This document shows positions 29,790-41,900 of a stretch of DNA of 64,000 nt, in pieces. The position numbers were made by a program, and so were the translations under genes. Source of the DNA: Emiliania huxleyi CCMP1516 (lineage: Eukaryota; Haptophyta; Isochrysidales; Noelaerhabdaceae); contig NW_005196681.1 of NCBI RefSeq assembly GCF_000372725.1, forward strand, positions 247,354-311,353, given 5' to 3'. The notes beneath the pieces were generated by a model. The model searched no databases and was not told where the DNA came from. It saw nothing but the letters and a program-made list of their open reading frames with translations. Positions within the stretch are counted from its first letter, which is position 1; each line of letters opens with the position of its first letter.

Positions 29790-30349
29790 CAGGCCGACGC
29801 AGCGATGTGCGCGCGGCCTTTGCCGTCTCTTGCACTCGGGGTGTTCTGTGCCACTGTGCACGCGCAGGCGGCTTGCGCGGCGATGGAGGCGCGGTGGAGC
29901 AGCCTGCCCTCCCGCGTGTGGAGGGTCGTGTGGTCGCGCGGCGCGCGGCGGTGCTGCTCTCGGGGCCGTAATAGCTGCCACACAGAGACTGCTGATAGAG
30001 GCGCTGGAGTGTGGAGTCGGAGCGCCTGCTGCTCGCCGCAACACTTTCGGCGAAAGGAAGAAAGCGCGCTGGGCTTGGCCTCACCTCCTCTACAATATTG
30101 GGTCTTGGATCTCTCGGAGGCGCCCATCCCGAATCATGGAGCATTCGGCTTCCCCGAGATCACTACACATGGCTCTCCCTCGCCGCACGAGGCGCACCCA
30201 CCGGCAATACATTTAGGCCCAGCGCACAGGTGCGCCATCCCGCTCAGCCCCGCCTCGGTGTGCGCCGGGCCGCCTCGCCGCGGCCGCGCCCGAGCCCGCA
30301 ACGTCACAACGGGTGGTACTCTCCATCGCATTGCGGCGTGGCGAGTCCA
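29790..30349 (-). repeat. right arm of the 560-bp inverted duplication
   Basis: Inverse copy of 25544-26103, starting CAGGCCGACGC and ending GAGTCCA. Arm to arm spans 4.8 kb with 3.7 kb of unique DNA between. No convincing target-site duplication flanks either arm or the whole unit (left flank ends GCTGCGA, right flank starts GACCAGC). Confidence 0.93.
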
Positions 30350-30399
30350 GACCAGCGACGAGGGGTGGGGCTTGGGTTTTCAGGTATGTTGGGTGGGAG

Positions 30400-30401
30400 A
30401 G

Positions 30402-30438
<37 letters not shown>

Positions 30439-30450
30439 GGGGGGGGGGGT
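30400..30450. repeat. (GA)n microsatellite with poly-G
   Basis: GAGA runs broken by one AAG, followed by about 12 G, 50 bp beyond the right inverted arm. It lies in the presumptive promoter/5' UTR of the gene starting at 30529. Confidence 0.9.
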
Positions 30451-30528
30451 GAAGGGGGACTGTGGCCCCGTGAAACTTCGTTCGACCATTGCGTGTCTCG
30501 CGGGCTCGGGCTGACGGCATCGCTGACC

Positions 30529-31298
30529 ATGAGCCCGGGTCCGCAGCCAGGGAGTCCCAGCAGGGATGCAGTTGCACAGCTTCTCTTAGGAGCGGGCGCT
30601 GAGGTACGACGCCAACGGCTCTCCTCCTTCCTGAGCGATGCCGGGGTATCATCGGCCGAGAGTGCCCTCGTTGAGGCCGGCTTCAACTCTATAGCACTGC
30701 TCAAGGCTGCTACATTTGAAGATCTCACTGCTGCAGGCGTAACGCCGGTGCACGCTCGAGCCTTGGTGGCCACAAACGATGGCGATCCGGACAGAATCAC
30801 GATTGGGGACCCGCCCGAGGACAATGACAGCCGGAGCTCATTGCTGGGCCGAACCAAAAAGGTCGAGCCAGAGAGGAGGCGCTGCCCCTCTATGACCACA
30901 CTCTGCCTCGGCTTTGTGTTGGTTTGTGCTGCTGTTGCTGCCAGCCCAGCGCGGCCCGGCCTGCAAGCCCGTGCTGAAGCGTGGTTGCTGCGTGGCAGCA
31001 GCAGCAGCAGCGGCACCAGCAGCACCAGCAGCACCAGCAGCACCAGCAGCAGCGCGGCTGCACGAGGAGGTCATCCAACAGGGACAATCAACGACGGCCG
31101 CAGTAGCACACGAGGTCACAATGGTGGCCGTGATAAGGTGGCCAGGACGCAGCGGATGGACAAGCCACATGCCGTGTCTGGAGCTCCCGTTCGACGGCGG
31201 ATGCACAAGCCACAACCACCACTTCTTCACAGGCCACCACCGCCACCTCCTCTTTACAAGCCGCCGCCGCCGCCGCTGCCGCCACCTCCTCTTTACAA

Positions 31299-31351
<53 letters not shown>

Positions 31352-32223
31352 CACCAACACCAACATCACACTACGGCGCGCCGCTTCCCCGCAGTGGGAA
31401 GAGAGGCACTTCAGAGGTAGTGCCCAAGCGCCCCCGTTCGCCCTCGCAAGCGAGGCCCAGTCGGCGAGCACCGGCTCAGGCTGTTCAACCGGGGCCACCG
31501 GTTGCGGGAAACAATAGCCCAGCACCAACGTCCGAGGGGGCCGAGAGAGGTGCAACAAACGCGGCGGAGCGGGAACGACTCAAAGCCGCTCGAGATGCAG
31601 AGCAAGCTCGCGGAAAGAAGCAGGGCAGGGAGGACAGACAGCGGCAACGCGAGGCGGCTGAGAAGGCGCGGGCCTTGAAGGCGGATCAAGAGCGAAGTGG
31701 CAGCATGGCGTCAAGCGCCCAAGGCACGCCGCAGGTGCAGCGTTCTGGATGGTACGTCGGGTCCTTTGCGCAGAGCTGCACGGCAACTTGCAAAGCGCAC
31801 GGCTTGGTTTGCACCGAAGACATGCTTGCAGCACACAATGGCGATGTCAACACCAGCAAAGGTGTCATGATGACGGCAGGCCTGAGTCATCTGGGCTCGA
31901 AAATTGACCCGGACCGCTGTGACACGAAGTGGGGTGACGCTCCAGATACTCCGGTCATGGACGAGACTGGGTGGTGTGCAACATCCAAGAGCACACGCAC
32001 GCATGGAACTTACAACTGCAAGGCGCAAACTTCACAGAACAAGATGCGCGTTTGCTACTGCCATACCACGGGCCAATCTGTGGACGTGCACCCACGGCCG
32101 CTGAGGTCGTCTCCGCAACCGCAATCCCAATCGCATCCGCAGCCGCAGCCCCAGCCCCAGCCCCAGCCCCAGCCGAAGGCGCGCGCCGCTCGCAAGGCCA
32201 AGGGCAGGCAAGTGAAACAGTAA
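30529..32223 (+). CDS. single-pass membrane protein: SAM-like N-terminus, poly-Pro stalk, Cys-rich C-terminal domain
   Basis: Single exon, 564 residues from the ATG at 30529. Residues about 10-80 resemble a sterile-alpha-motif fold (LSSFLSDAGVSSAESALVEA, FNSIALLKAATFEDLTAAGV). A TM helix follows (MTTLCLGFVLVCAAVAASPA), then a Ser/Thr tract, a stalk with runs of PPPPP and two YKPPPPP units, and a basic Glu/Arg helix. The C-terminal 100 residues carry regularly spaced Cys (SCTATCKAHGLVCTEDM, DRCDTKW, GWCATSK, YNCKAQ, RVCYCHT), like a secreted disulfide-bonded domain. The tail is QPQPQPQPQPK and basic. A type II topology with an extracellular Cys-rich head is likely. The Cys-rich domain is not one that I can name. 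Confidence 0.78.
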
Positions 32224-32540
32224 CCGAGTGCTCGATCTCGATACGAAGAGCGCGCGCACATCGCCCCGGGCCAGGAGAGGGAGAGTACAAGCGTGGAATA
32301 ATTTCTTGATTCGCTGAGTATACAAACGGTCCAACGGCCACTGCACCTTATCAACACGCAAGAACGTTGATTATATTGGCATTGCGTCGAGAGTGTTGGT
32401 CCGCGGTCTCGCCCTCACTGCACCTGACATCCGACGGCGGGTGCGGCAAGCAGCGCGCCGCCCACCACGGCGCTCACCGACGCTCCGATCTTTTGGCCTG
32501 TCTGCCTTTGCTCAGCGTGCGCCTCGAGGGAACGCAAAGC
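32224..32540. other. convergent intergenic region
   Basis: 3' flanks of the two convergent genes; nothing recognised. Confidence 0.5.
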
Positions 32541-35500
32541 CTATTCGTCCACAGACGCCAGCGTGAGGAGATGCTCTCCACGGCCCTCCTCTAACGAGAT
32601 CGGTGCACCTCCGCCCACGCGCGGCGCGTCTCCGCAGAGACAGCGGGCGGCGGAGGCGGCGGCTCCCCCTTGAGGCGTGGCAGCGGAGACGACACCTGAT
32701 CGCATCGGAGGAGCGGTGGCGGTATTGCGCGGCGCGGGCGGGCGAAAGTGGGCGGGCACGCTGCTGGCAGATCGAGGGAGCAAGCACCGGCGCTAGGCTC
32801 TCGGGGAAGCTGCGCGGCGGTCCGTCGGGGTAGGAGAAGCCCGTCGGGGGAGGGGCCGCCGCCGACTGCGGCGGAGGCACCGAGTGCAACCCCTTGGGAA
32901 AGGCGGCACACGCTCCCGGTGCCGCCGGCGCCGCGTCCTTGCCGCCCGCCTCCCCCGCCGCGGCTGCAGCGGCGGCAGTGGCGGCGGCAGCGGATCCCAT
33001 CGCTCCTCCGAGCGCAGACCTGCAAGTGCAACGGCGGTCAGGTGGGTGGGACGCACCTGCGCGGGGCGCTCGGGCTGCGCGGCCGCGGACTTCTTGCCCC
33101 CCATCCGCGCCTCGAGACGCGCCGCCATCGAGAGAGAGAGGTCTTCGGCGGTGGTCGCCGGAGTGCGGCGCGAGGTGGAGAGGGAGGCGACGCGCTCCGC
33201 CAAAAAGGCGTCGGAGCACTCCTGCGGACGCCGGGGGGAGGAGCGCGCGTCAGCCTCCGCCAGCTGCATCGCCGCGCCGACTCCCCGCTCCTGAAAGGCC
33301 GGGGGCGCCCTCCCCGCAAGCACGTGCTGCGCAAACATCTGCGTCTGCGCAAACTCGGACACAAACGGCCTCGCACGCGGCTCGGCCATGTCGACAAAGG
33401 CGGTGCGCTGGCAGTCGAGCGCCTCCGCCTCGTCGNNNNNNNNNNNNNNNNNNNNNNNNNNNNNNNNNNNNNNNNNNNNNNNNNNNNNNNNNNNNNNNNN
33501 NNNNNNNNNNNNNNNNNNNNNNNNNNNNNNNNNNNGTGGGCGGGGCAGGCGGGGCAGGCGGGGGTGGGCGGTGGTGGTGCGCGCCCGCGTCCGAGGCGAG
33601 CGCGTGCTTGAGCGAGCCGGCCGTCCGGCAGAGGCGGGAGAGCGAGCTGAGCAGGGCCCCATTCTCGCGCGGAGGCAGGGGCGGCAGGGGCGAGGCCGGC
33701 CCAGAGACGGACCAGACGCCGCGGGCGCCGGTGAGGGCAGAGTCGCCGCCGAGCCTGCGTGGCGACGCGGCGGTGCCGTCACCGTGCGGGTCGGAGGCGG
33801 GGAGGGGCCCGCCTCGCGACTCTGTGCGCGCCGGAGGACGCAGAGCCGCTCCGGCAGCGGGGTGGGGAGCTGGCCGAGCTGGCGGGAGGTGAGGCCGATG
33901 ATGTACGGGAAGGGCGCCTGCCGGCGGAGGAGGGAAGGCGCGGCTCGCGGGCGGAGGGCGGGCGGAGGGCGGGCGGGCGAGGGGCGGGTGCCTTGAGCAA
34001 GTCGAGCCACGGCCCGTCGGGGACAGTCGGCACGTAGGCCTGCGTCCACGCGAGGGGGTAGAGCCACTGGAGGAAGAGCTCCGCCGCGCCGACCCGCCGC
34101 TCGTCGTCGTCCGAGACGATGACCAGCTGCCACTCGAGGGCGAGCACCTGGCGAGGGGCGCGAGGCTTTCTTTATTGATAGGGAGAGCGAGCAGCTGGAG
34201 CGCGGGACGGGGGCGCGGGGGGGTCGTGGCGGCGGTGTTGGGTGGTGGGCGTGGTCTGGCGGGGGGGGGGGGGGGGGGGGGCAGAGGTGGGCAGAGGTAG
34301 GAGGGGCGGGGCGGGAGAGGGGCAGGGGCGTGGACGGGGTGACGGGGCTGTGGCGAGCCTGCAGGATGTGGAGCAGCTGCGGTGGCCGGAGGCGGTCGAG
34401 CAGCGAGGCGGCAGAGTAGTCGCTGCTCGGCAGCTCGGAGGAGGAGGGCGCGCGGACGTGCAAGGCGAGCGGCGAGTCGTCGGCGCCGGACTCTGGCTCG
34501 GCGGCGGGCTCGGCGGCGGCGCGCGGCGGCGCTGTCAGCTCCGGGTGGAGCACGAACCGGACTGCGGGTCCGCCGGGCGGCGGGAGCGGGACGGCGAGCG
34601 CGAGGTGGGAGAGGGCGGTCTCGAGGGAGAGGGAGAGGGGCTGCTTGAGGGAGGCGCGGGCGAGGGTGTGGACGGCGAGGAGGACCGCCTGGAGGGGACG
34701 CACGGGGAGGGGCGGCTGGGCGGCTGGGAGGCGGGGCGAGGAAGGGGCGTGGCGAGGAAGGGCGTGGCGAGGAAGGGCGTGGCGAGGAAGGGCGTGGCGA
34801 GGAAGGGCGGGGCGAGGAAGGGGCGTGGCGAGGAAGGGGCGTGGCGAGGAAGGGGCGTGGCGAGGAAGGGCGTGGCGAGGAAGGGCGGGGCGGGGCGGAG
34901 TAGGCGCGCGCCTTGAAGCAAAGAGGAGCGTGCCTCCGCGAGACAATACAAAGCGCGACCGGCGCCCAGACCGCGGCGCCGCGAGACAGGTCTCCGACGG
35001 TGAGCAGCGGAGGCGGCTCCGCGGCGGAGGAGATGGCGGCGGCGGCGGCGGTCATCGCGCTCAACGCCTCGGAGGAGGCCGCACCCTGCTCCGAGGCGGC
35101 GGCGCCGGCTCCCGCCTCGCCAGCCGCGGAGGCATCGCCGCACGCGCCCGCGTCGTCCGGCGCCTCTGGCTGGGCCAGTGGTGTGTCGAGGGCCAGCGGG
35201 ACGTGGCACGTCAGCACGTGCCCGTAGGACCGCTCGTAGGCCTCGTCCGTTAGCACGAAGGAGGCAAAGCTTGGGGACGGCGCAGTGCCAACAGAGATGC
35301 GCAGCCCGGAGGGAGCGCAGAAGCAGCAGGCGACGCCCGCGCCCGGCGCAAACGGGCGGTCCGGAGGGTACGAAGCTGACAGCTCCGGGGCGAATCGCGC
35401 CCGCCGGAGCCGCTCTCTGTCGGCGGCGGTGGTGGCAAAGGACCGCTGGGAGCGCGGCGCCGCCTCGGGCCCAGCCGCAACCTCGGCAAGGGGCGTGGCG

Positions 35501-35562
35501 AGTCCGACGACGAGGATGTTGCTCACGAGCGGGAGCGGTGGCGGCTCCGGCTCTGCGGCCAT
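32541..35562 (-). CDS. DENN-domain protein (putative Rab guanine-nucleotide exchange factor)
   Basis: ATG at 35562. The first exon gives a uDENN-like segment (VSNILVVGLATPLAEVA, SFVLTDEAYERSYGHVLTCH, APVALCIVSRRHAPLCFK). Later exons give the central DENN core: LLDRLRPPQLLHIL, then VLALEWQLVIVSDDDERRVG with LFLQWLYPLAWTQAYVPTVP and PYIIGLTSRQLGQLP. After the sequence gap, a dDENN end follows (RTAFVDM, RPFVSEFAQTQMFAQHVL). The probable C-terminus is APISLEEGRGEHLLTLASVDE. Introns are many and short; one contains a 15-bp minisatellite. The 99-N gap removes part of the dDENN region, so exon borders there cannot be set. DENN proteins activate Rabs in membrane traffic; the subfamily is not clear. 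The start lies 419 bp from the CEP290 start, back to back. Confidence 0.85.
33437..33535. other. assembly gap (99 N)
   Basis: A run of 99 unknown bases inside the DENN-domain gene. It falls in or next to the dDENN-coding exon. Confidence 0.99.
34732..34895. repeat. GCGTGGCGAGGAAGG minisatellite in a DENN-gene intron
   Basis: About eleven tandem copies of a 15-16 bp unit (GGCGTGGCGAGGAAGG), differing by single G insertions. A separate poly-G run of about 23 lies at 34261-34283 in the same gene. Confidence 0.9.
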
Positions 35563-35981
35563 CGGGAAGCGCCGGCGTGAGAAAGAGAATTACGGCGCGC
35601 TTACACCGCAGAACTTCTTTCACTTAAAATCCCTGTGTGGTGGCGGCGTGCCGTCCTCCCATCCCTCCCTTGGGTTGTCTGTTTTCTTTCTTTCTTTCTT
35701 TTCTTTCACTGTTTTCTTTCTTTCTAAAGTTCTTTTTAGGTGGCCTGTTTTCTTTCTTTCTTATGAAATCCAAAGACCTGCGCTGGAAACTGCCAGATGC
35801 GTTTTAAAGAAGGCCGAGAGGGGATCGGGGGGGGGGGGGGGGAGAGAGAGAGAGAGAGAGAGAACAATATTATTTTGAGCGAATTAGTTTTGCCCCCGGC
35901 CGGCCCAAGAAAAACGAAATTGAGGCGCGCCCAACGGTCGGCAGCCTCCCCCGTCCCGGTCAGTCGTCGCGGAAGACCGCC
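35563..35981. promoter_or_regulatory. divergent promoter region between DENN gene and CEP290
   Basis: Contains a dispersed-repeat copy (35636-35668), several TTTCTTTC runs, a poly-G run and a GA microsatellite (35829-35862). Both genes must be transcribed outward from here. Confidence 0.6.
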
Positions 35982-38900
35982 ATGGCGGAGGGCTCCTCGT
36001 CCGACCCACCACCCGGGTGGGAGCGCCTGGACAAGTACGCAAAGGACATTCGCCGCGCGCTCGAGGACGGCGACACCGCGGCGATGGGAGAGGAGCTCGA
36101 GACGCCAGTCTCTCGGCTGCTGGCCCTTGATGTGGAGGGCGCAAGTCTGCAGCCACACGTGGCTGACGCGCTGCGTCTGGCGCAGTACGCGCTGCGCGGC
36201 TCCGAGGCGGTGCACTCGGCGGAGGTCAAGCGGCTCAACCGGCGCCTCGAGCGCGCGGCCGACTCTGGCGACGCTGAGCGGCGGCTGCGGGACGCGACGG
36301 AGGAGCTGCGGACGCTCAAGGACGAGCTGGCAGAGCGGCGGGAGGAGCTGACCGAGATGCAGGAGCAGCTCGACGCGGCGGAGGCGCGCGGAGCCGGCGA
36401 GGCTTCTGGCGACTACGGCGGCGGCGGCGCGGCGGTGCAAAAGCTGCGGCTCAAGAACACAGCGCTGCAGGAGGACCTGGACGACGTGCGGCTGAGGAAC
36501 AAGGACCTGCTCAAGGACCTCGCGCGCAAGGAGGAGCGGGAGGAGGACCTGCGCCGCGACCTCGACAAGCTGCGCACCCGCACGCGCGAGGAGGGCGACG
36601 AGAAGCGGCAGATGGAGGAGGACCTGCGGGCGTACAAAGAGCAGGCGCGCGGCCCCCTCCCGCCTCGCCACCGTCGGCTCGCCTCGAACGCGCGGCCCTC
36701 TCTCTCCCGCTGCAGGTGCGGCAGTACCGGCTGCAGCTCGACTCGACGGCCGACTCGGTGGTGGCGCGCGAGGAGCGCAGCCGCGAGGAGGAGCGGGCCG
36801 CGGCTGCAGGTGCGCCTCTTCACGCACGTGCGCTGTGAACAGGAGCGGAACCGGGAGGCGAAGAAGGGGCTGCGGCAGAAGACGCGCGAGATCAACGCGA
36901 TCGAGGGCGAGCGGGCGAGGCTCGCCGAGGAGCTTCGCGCGCGGGAGGAGGAGGTGGAGGAGCTGGCCGAGGCGGTGGAGGAGGCGCAGGACGAGGCCGC
37001 CTCCGCCAAGGAGGAGCTGGCCGAGCGCTCTCGGCTCGTCGACCGGCTCGAGGACCAGCTCTCTGCCGCGGAGAAGGCGGAGGGCGAGCAGCGGTCGCGC
37101 GTGGCCGAGCTCGAGGCGGAGCTCGAGGAGGAGGAGAAGGAGCAGGAGGCGCTCACCGCCGAGTACGACGCCGCCATCGCGCAGCTCAAGGCGGAGGTCC
37201 GCTCCCGTGGCCGCGCCCTCGAGGAGAAGGACGCGGCGCTGCGGCAGGCCGAGGCGAGGGCGCAGGCGGCGGCCGAGGGCTCCGCCCTCGCCGCGGTGCA
37301 GGAGCAGCTCGAGGCGGCGCAGGCGGCGGCCTCCTCGGCGCGCGCCGACGCCACCGCCGCGCGCGGCGACGCGGCGGAGCGGCGCGAGCTCGAGGCGCGG
37401 CTGAGGCACTCGTCGGCGGTCGAGACGGAGGCGGAGCAGGTGCGGGCGGAGGCGGCGAAGGCGCGCGTCGCGCTCGAGCGGTGCGAGGCGCGGGCGAGCG
37501 AGGCGGCGGCGGAGGTGGCGCGCTGCAAGGCGCGCGAGGCGTCGCTCGGCGAGAAGCTGGCGCAGCGCGAGGATGTGATCGTCGAGCTGCGCGCGCGGAT
37601 GGCCGAGTACGAGGTTGGCGTGTACGGGCTGCGCGAGGCGGCGCAGGAGACGGAGCGCGTCAAGGGGACGCTGGCGGCGCGCGACGAGGAGGTGCGCGCG
37701 CTGATGGCGCAGCGCAACACGCGCGAGGGGCAGCTGGCCGACTTGGCCGAGGAGGTTGCGTGGCTGAGGCAAAAGGCGGGCGTGGAGGAGGGGGCGGGCA
37801 CCGGCGTCGACCTCTCGCAGCTGCGGCTCAAGCACCAGGTCGAGCTCGAGAAGCTGCGCGCCGCCAACATGGGCCTCGAGGAGGAGCTCTCCGAGCTCGA
37901 GGAGGAGCGGCTGCGCCTCAAGAAGCAGCTGCGCGTCAAGGCGCTCGGCCGCGGCGAGCGGGCAGCCCTGCTCGAGGTGCCCGTCGAGAAGCTGGCCGCC
38001 CTCGAGGAGATGGCCTCCGCCCTGGACCAGGACCCGGACTTCGAGGGCGCGAGGGTCGGGCCCGCACGGCTGCTCAAGCCGCCGCGCCACCCGCCGCCCG
38101 CCAGCCGCGCCGCCGAGGCCGCCGCCGCCGCCGACCTCGACGCCATCGCCGACCCCGCCGCGCTGCGGCAGCACGCCGCGGCCCTGCAGGCCGACCTGGC
38201 GGCGGCGGCGGCGGAGCTGCAGGCGGCCGAGGCTCGCGCTCGCGCGGCGGAGCGCTCGCGCGTCTCTGCGGTGACCGACAAGCAGCAGCTCGAGGCGGAC
38301 GTCGCCACGCTCACCGCCGCGCACACCGGCGGCTCGGCGCAGGCGGCGGCGCTGCGCGAACTCGTCGCCGAAGCGGACGGCGGGCTGCGCAGCCTCACCG
38401 CGGCTCTGAGGGAGGCGGCGGCGCCAGAGGCGCCGCCGAAGCGCGTCGCCGCGGCCGCGGCCGTTGCGCCTTCCGCGTCGACCGAGGCGTCGGCCAAGGC
38501 TGCGGCGACCGCCGCCGCCCTCTCCTCCCGCCTCGCGACTCGGCTCAACGAGATCGACGCCGCGCCGCCGCCGCCGCCGCCCGACGCCGCCACCGCCGCG
38601 CAGGCGGCCGCGGTGGCGGGTGGGCGGCGGCGGCCGCCGCCCGTGTCGGCCGTCCGCCCTCAGTCTGTGAGCGAGCTGACGGGCGCCAAGCGAGACGCCT
38701 CCATCTCTCCGACCCGCCTCAAGAAGACGGTGCTCTCTCCCGCGCCATCGGGCGGGGCGGCGGCCAGCCGCGCGGAGGCGGAGGCCAAGCGCTCGCGCTT
38801 CGGGCTCGCGGCGCAGGGGCAGAGCATCGCGGGGCAGCCGGCCCCTCCGCCCCTGCCCGCGCCTTCGGCTGCCTCTGCGCCTGCGTCCTCCGCCGCCGCC

Positions 38901-41900
38901 GCCGCTGCTGCGTCGGAGACGGCGCTGCCCGAGCAGCTCGCGCAGTCCGAGGAGCCGGCGGAGCTGCTGCTCGCCGCCGTGAGCGCGCAGCTGCTCGAGG
39001 CGCGCGCCATGCTTGCGCAGCGCGAGGCCGAGGCGGAGGAGATGGGGCGCGAGCTTAGCGGCTACGCGGCCTCGTACAAGCGCGTGGCCGAGGCGCACCA
39101 GCTGCTGTACGCGTCGCACGTGCGGCAGGTGGGCGAGCTGGGCGACAAGCTCGGCAAGGCGGAGGCGCGCGCAGAGGGCGCAGAGGCGCGCGTCGCCGAC
39201 GGGGCGGCGCAGATCGAGACGCTGTCGGCGATGGCGGCGGCGATCGAGGCGTCGGACGAGGAGGAGCAGCGGGCCGCCCTCGCCTCGATGGGCCGCCGCC
39301 TGACGGCGATCCGCGTCAAGGAGCTGCAGGCGGACCGGCAGCTGCGCGCGCAGGCGTCCGAGCTGGCGGGGCTGAGAGAGGGGCGCGCCGCGCGCGACGC
39401 CGCGGCGCGCGAGACGGAGGCGGAGAGCGCGGCGGCGGTGGCGCGGCTCGAGCGGGCGCGTCGCGAGCTCGAGGCGCGGCTGGCGGATGCGAACCGGCGG
39501 CTGCTCGGCTCGGCGGCGCGCGAGGAGCTCGAGGCGGAGCGCTCGCAGCGTGAGGCGCTGCAGCGCGCCTACCGCTCCGCCGCCGACCAAGCCTCGCGCA
39601 GCGCGGGGGCGGAGCACGAGGCGGTCGCCCTGCGCGCCGAGGGTGCCACCCTGCGAGAGCAGCTCGCAGTCTCGCAGGCCAGCGCGCACGCCGCCGCCCA
39701 GGCCGCCGCCGAGGCCCACACCGCCCTGCTCCACTTCCAGCCCTCTCGTGCGGACGGCGCCGCGGCTGGCGGCGACGGCGGCGGCGACGGCGCCGGCCGT
39801 GCAAGCGGCTCCGGCGGCCGGCGGCCTTCTGTGCCCGCCTCGCCGACGAGGTCCGCGTCGGCTCGCTCGCTCGGCACCAACGAGTCGGCTCCGGGTCGCC
39901 GCCCCGCCACCGCCGACCGCGCCGGCGGCGCCGCCGTGGCAGCGCTGGAGGCGAAGGTCGCGGCGCTCCAGATCTCAGAGGCTGCGGCGCTCAGCCGCGC
40001 CGAGGCGGCGGAGGGCGTGCTCTCCCGGGCTCAGGCGGAGCGCGCGGCGTTCGCCGAGCGGCTTCAGGTGGTCGAGGCGCCGGTGGCGGAGATGCGAGCG
40101 GAGCTGCTCTCGGCGCAGGAGCGCGCCGTCGCTGCCGAGGCGGCGCTGAATGCCGCAAAGGCGGCGTCCGCCGCCGGCGGCGGCTCGACAGAGGCTGGCG
40201 GCTCTGCCCGCGAGGTGGCGGCGCTGGAGCTCGAGCTGTCTGTGGTCCGGGCGGAGCTGGCTAGCTCGCGGGAGACGGAGCGCATCGCTGCGAGCCAGGC
40301 GGCCGAGCTTGCGGCGCGCGCGCAGCTGGACGAGAAGGAGAACGCCGCCTTGCGCGCGGCGACGCTGCAGCTGCAGGCTGCGTCCGACGAAGGGGTCGAG
40401 CTCGGCGCGATGCAGTGGGAGGTGATCACGGCCAAGCGGGAGGCGGGCGAGGCGCAGCAGAGAGAGGCGGCGGCGCGGGGCCGGCTCCACCACGTGCAGG
40501 CGGCGCTGCACCGCGCGCACCTCGAGATCGACGCGACCGCCGCCGCCGGGCACGACGCGGCGGCGCGGCTCGCCGTCGCAGAGCAAGAGCACAGTCGCGC
40601 CCTCTCCGAGGCTCGCGCGCAGGCCGCGTCGAACGTGCCGCTGTCGCAGCTCGAGGCCGCCACCGCCAAGGCGACGGACGCGGCGCGGCGGGCGGCGGAG
40701 GCGATGAGCGCCGCGCGCGAGGCGGCGGGCGAGCGCGAGGCGCTCGTCACCGAGCTGGCCGCCGCCAAGGCGCGCGACGAGGACCAGCGCGCGCTGCTCG
40801 CCACCCTCCTGGACGAGGGCGCGGCCGAGCGCGCGGAGGCGGCGGGGCGGCTCGCCTCGCTGCAGGAGGGCCGCACGCCAGAGGAGGCGGCGGAGCGTGT
40901 GACGCTCGCTCAGCTGGCGGAGGAGAAGACCGCGCACAAGGTGGCCGAGCTGCGCCTGCAGCGGCGCGCCGCCGCGCTCGAGCGGTCCGAGAGGCGCGAG
41001 GCGGAGGCGGTGGCGGAGGCGACGGCGGCGCGCGAGCGACTCGAGGAGGAGCTGGTGCGCGCGCAGGACAAGGCGAGCCTGGCCGCACGCCAGGCGGCGC
41101 GTCGGGAGGCGTCTCTCCTCTCGGAGCTCTCGGAGATGCGCGCCAAGGTCTCGCAGGCGGCGCTGCAGGCGGTCGCGCGCGCTCCCGCCACAGCGGCAGC
41201 GCCGGGCGCGGCGGAGGCGGCGGCGGCGGCCCCCACCGCTTCCTCGCCCGCCGTGCGCTCGGCGGAGGGAGCGCCTGCGAGCACTCCGACGGAGGAGGCG
41301 CCGCTCGCCTTCCGCAGCCGGAGCCGGCTGGTCCACACGCCTCTGCCGGTCGAGGGCGAGGCGGAGGCAGCCACTGCTGCCGGCGGCGGTGCGGAAGCCG
41401 CCGAGAGCGAGACCGTGCTCGAGCTGCAGGCGCAGTTGGCGGCGAAGCAGAGCGACCTCACCTTTGCCCAGTCCGAGCTCAACTCGGCCAAGGCGGAGCT
41501 CGCTGAGGCGCGTGCGGAGCTCGCGGCGGAGAGCGAGGCGCTCGCTCGCAAGGTGGCGCTGATCGGCGAGCTCCAGGAGGGCCACGCCGCGGAGGCACGC
41601 GAGGCGGCGGAGAGCGTCGGCAGTGCGACGGAGCTCGCGCTGGCGGCGGCGGCGGGCGCGGGCGGCCGCCAGTCGCGCGTCAGCTCGGTGGCCCAGGAGA
41701 CGATCCGCGGGCTGCACGCAAAGGTGCGGCGGCACGAGGAGAGCGAGGAGCGGTACCGCGGCATGCTCGAGGCGTCGCGCGAGGCGCTGCGCAAGGAGAA
41801 GGCCGCCGGCGCGGCCGAGGTGGAGCGGCTGCACGAGCGGCTCTACCAGCTGCAGCACTCCGGGATCGTCGAGCTGCAGTCCGAGCTCGCCAAGGCGGAC

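Noticed and set aside
29805-30452. Long ORF across the right inverted arm
   Set aside because: Frames are open in several phases because of GC content; the same DNA in the left arm reads differently past the border and no domain is seen.
35736-39734. 1332-residue open frame antisense to CEP290
   Set aside because: Arg/Leu-rich shadow of a high-GC coiled-coil gene on the other strand; no motif, and the plus-strand frame matches CEP290.
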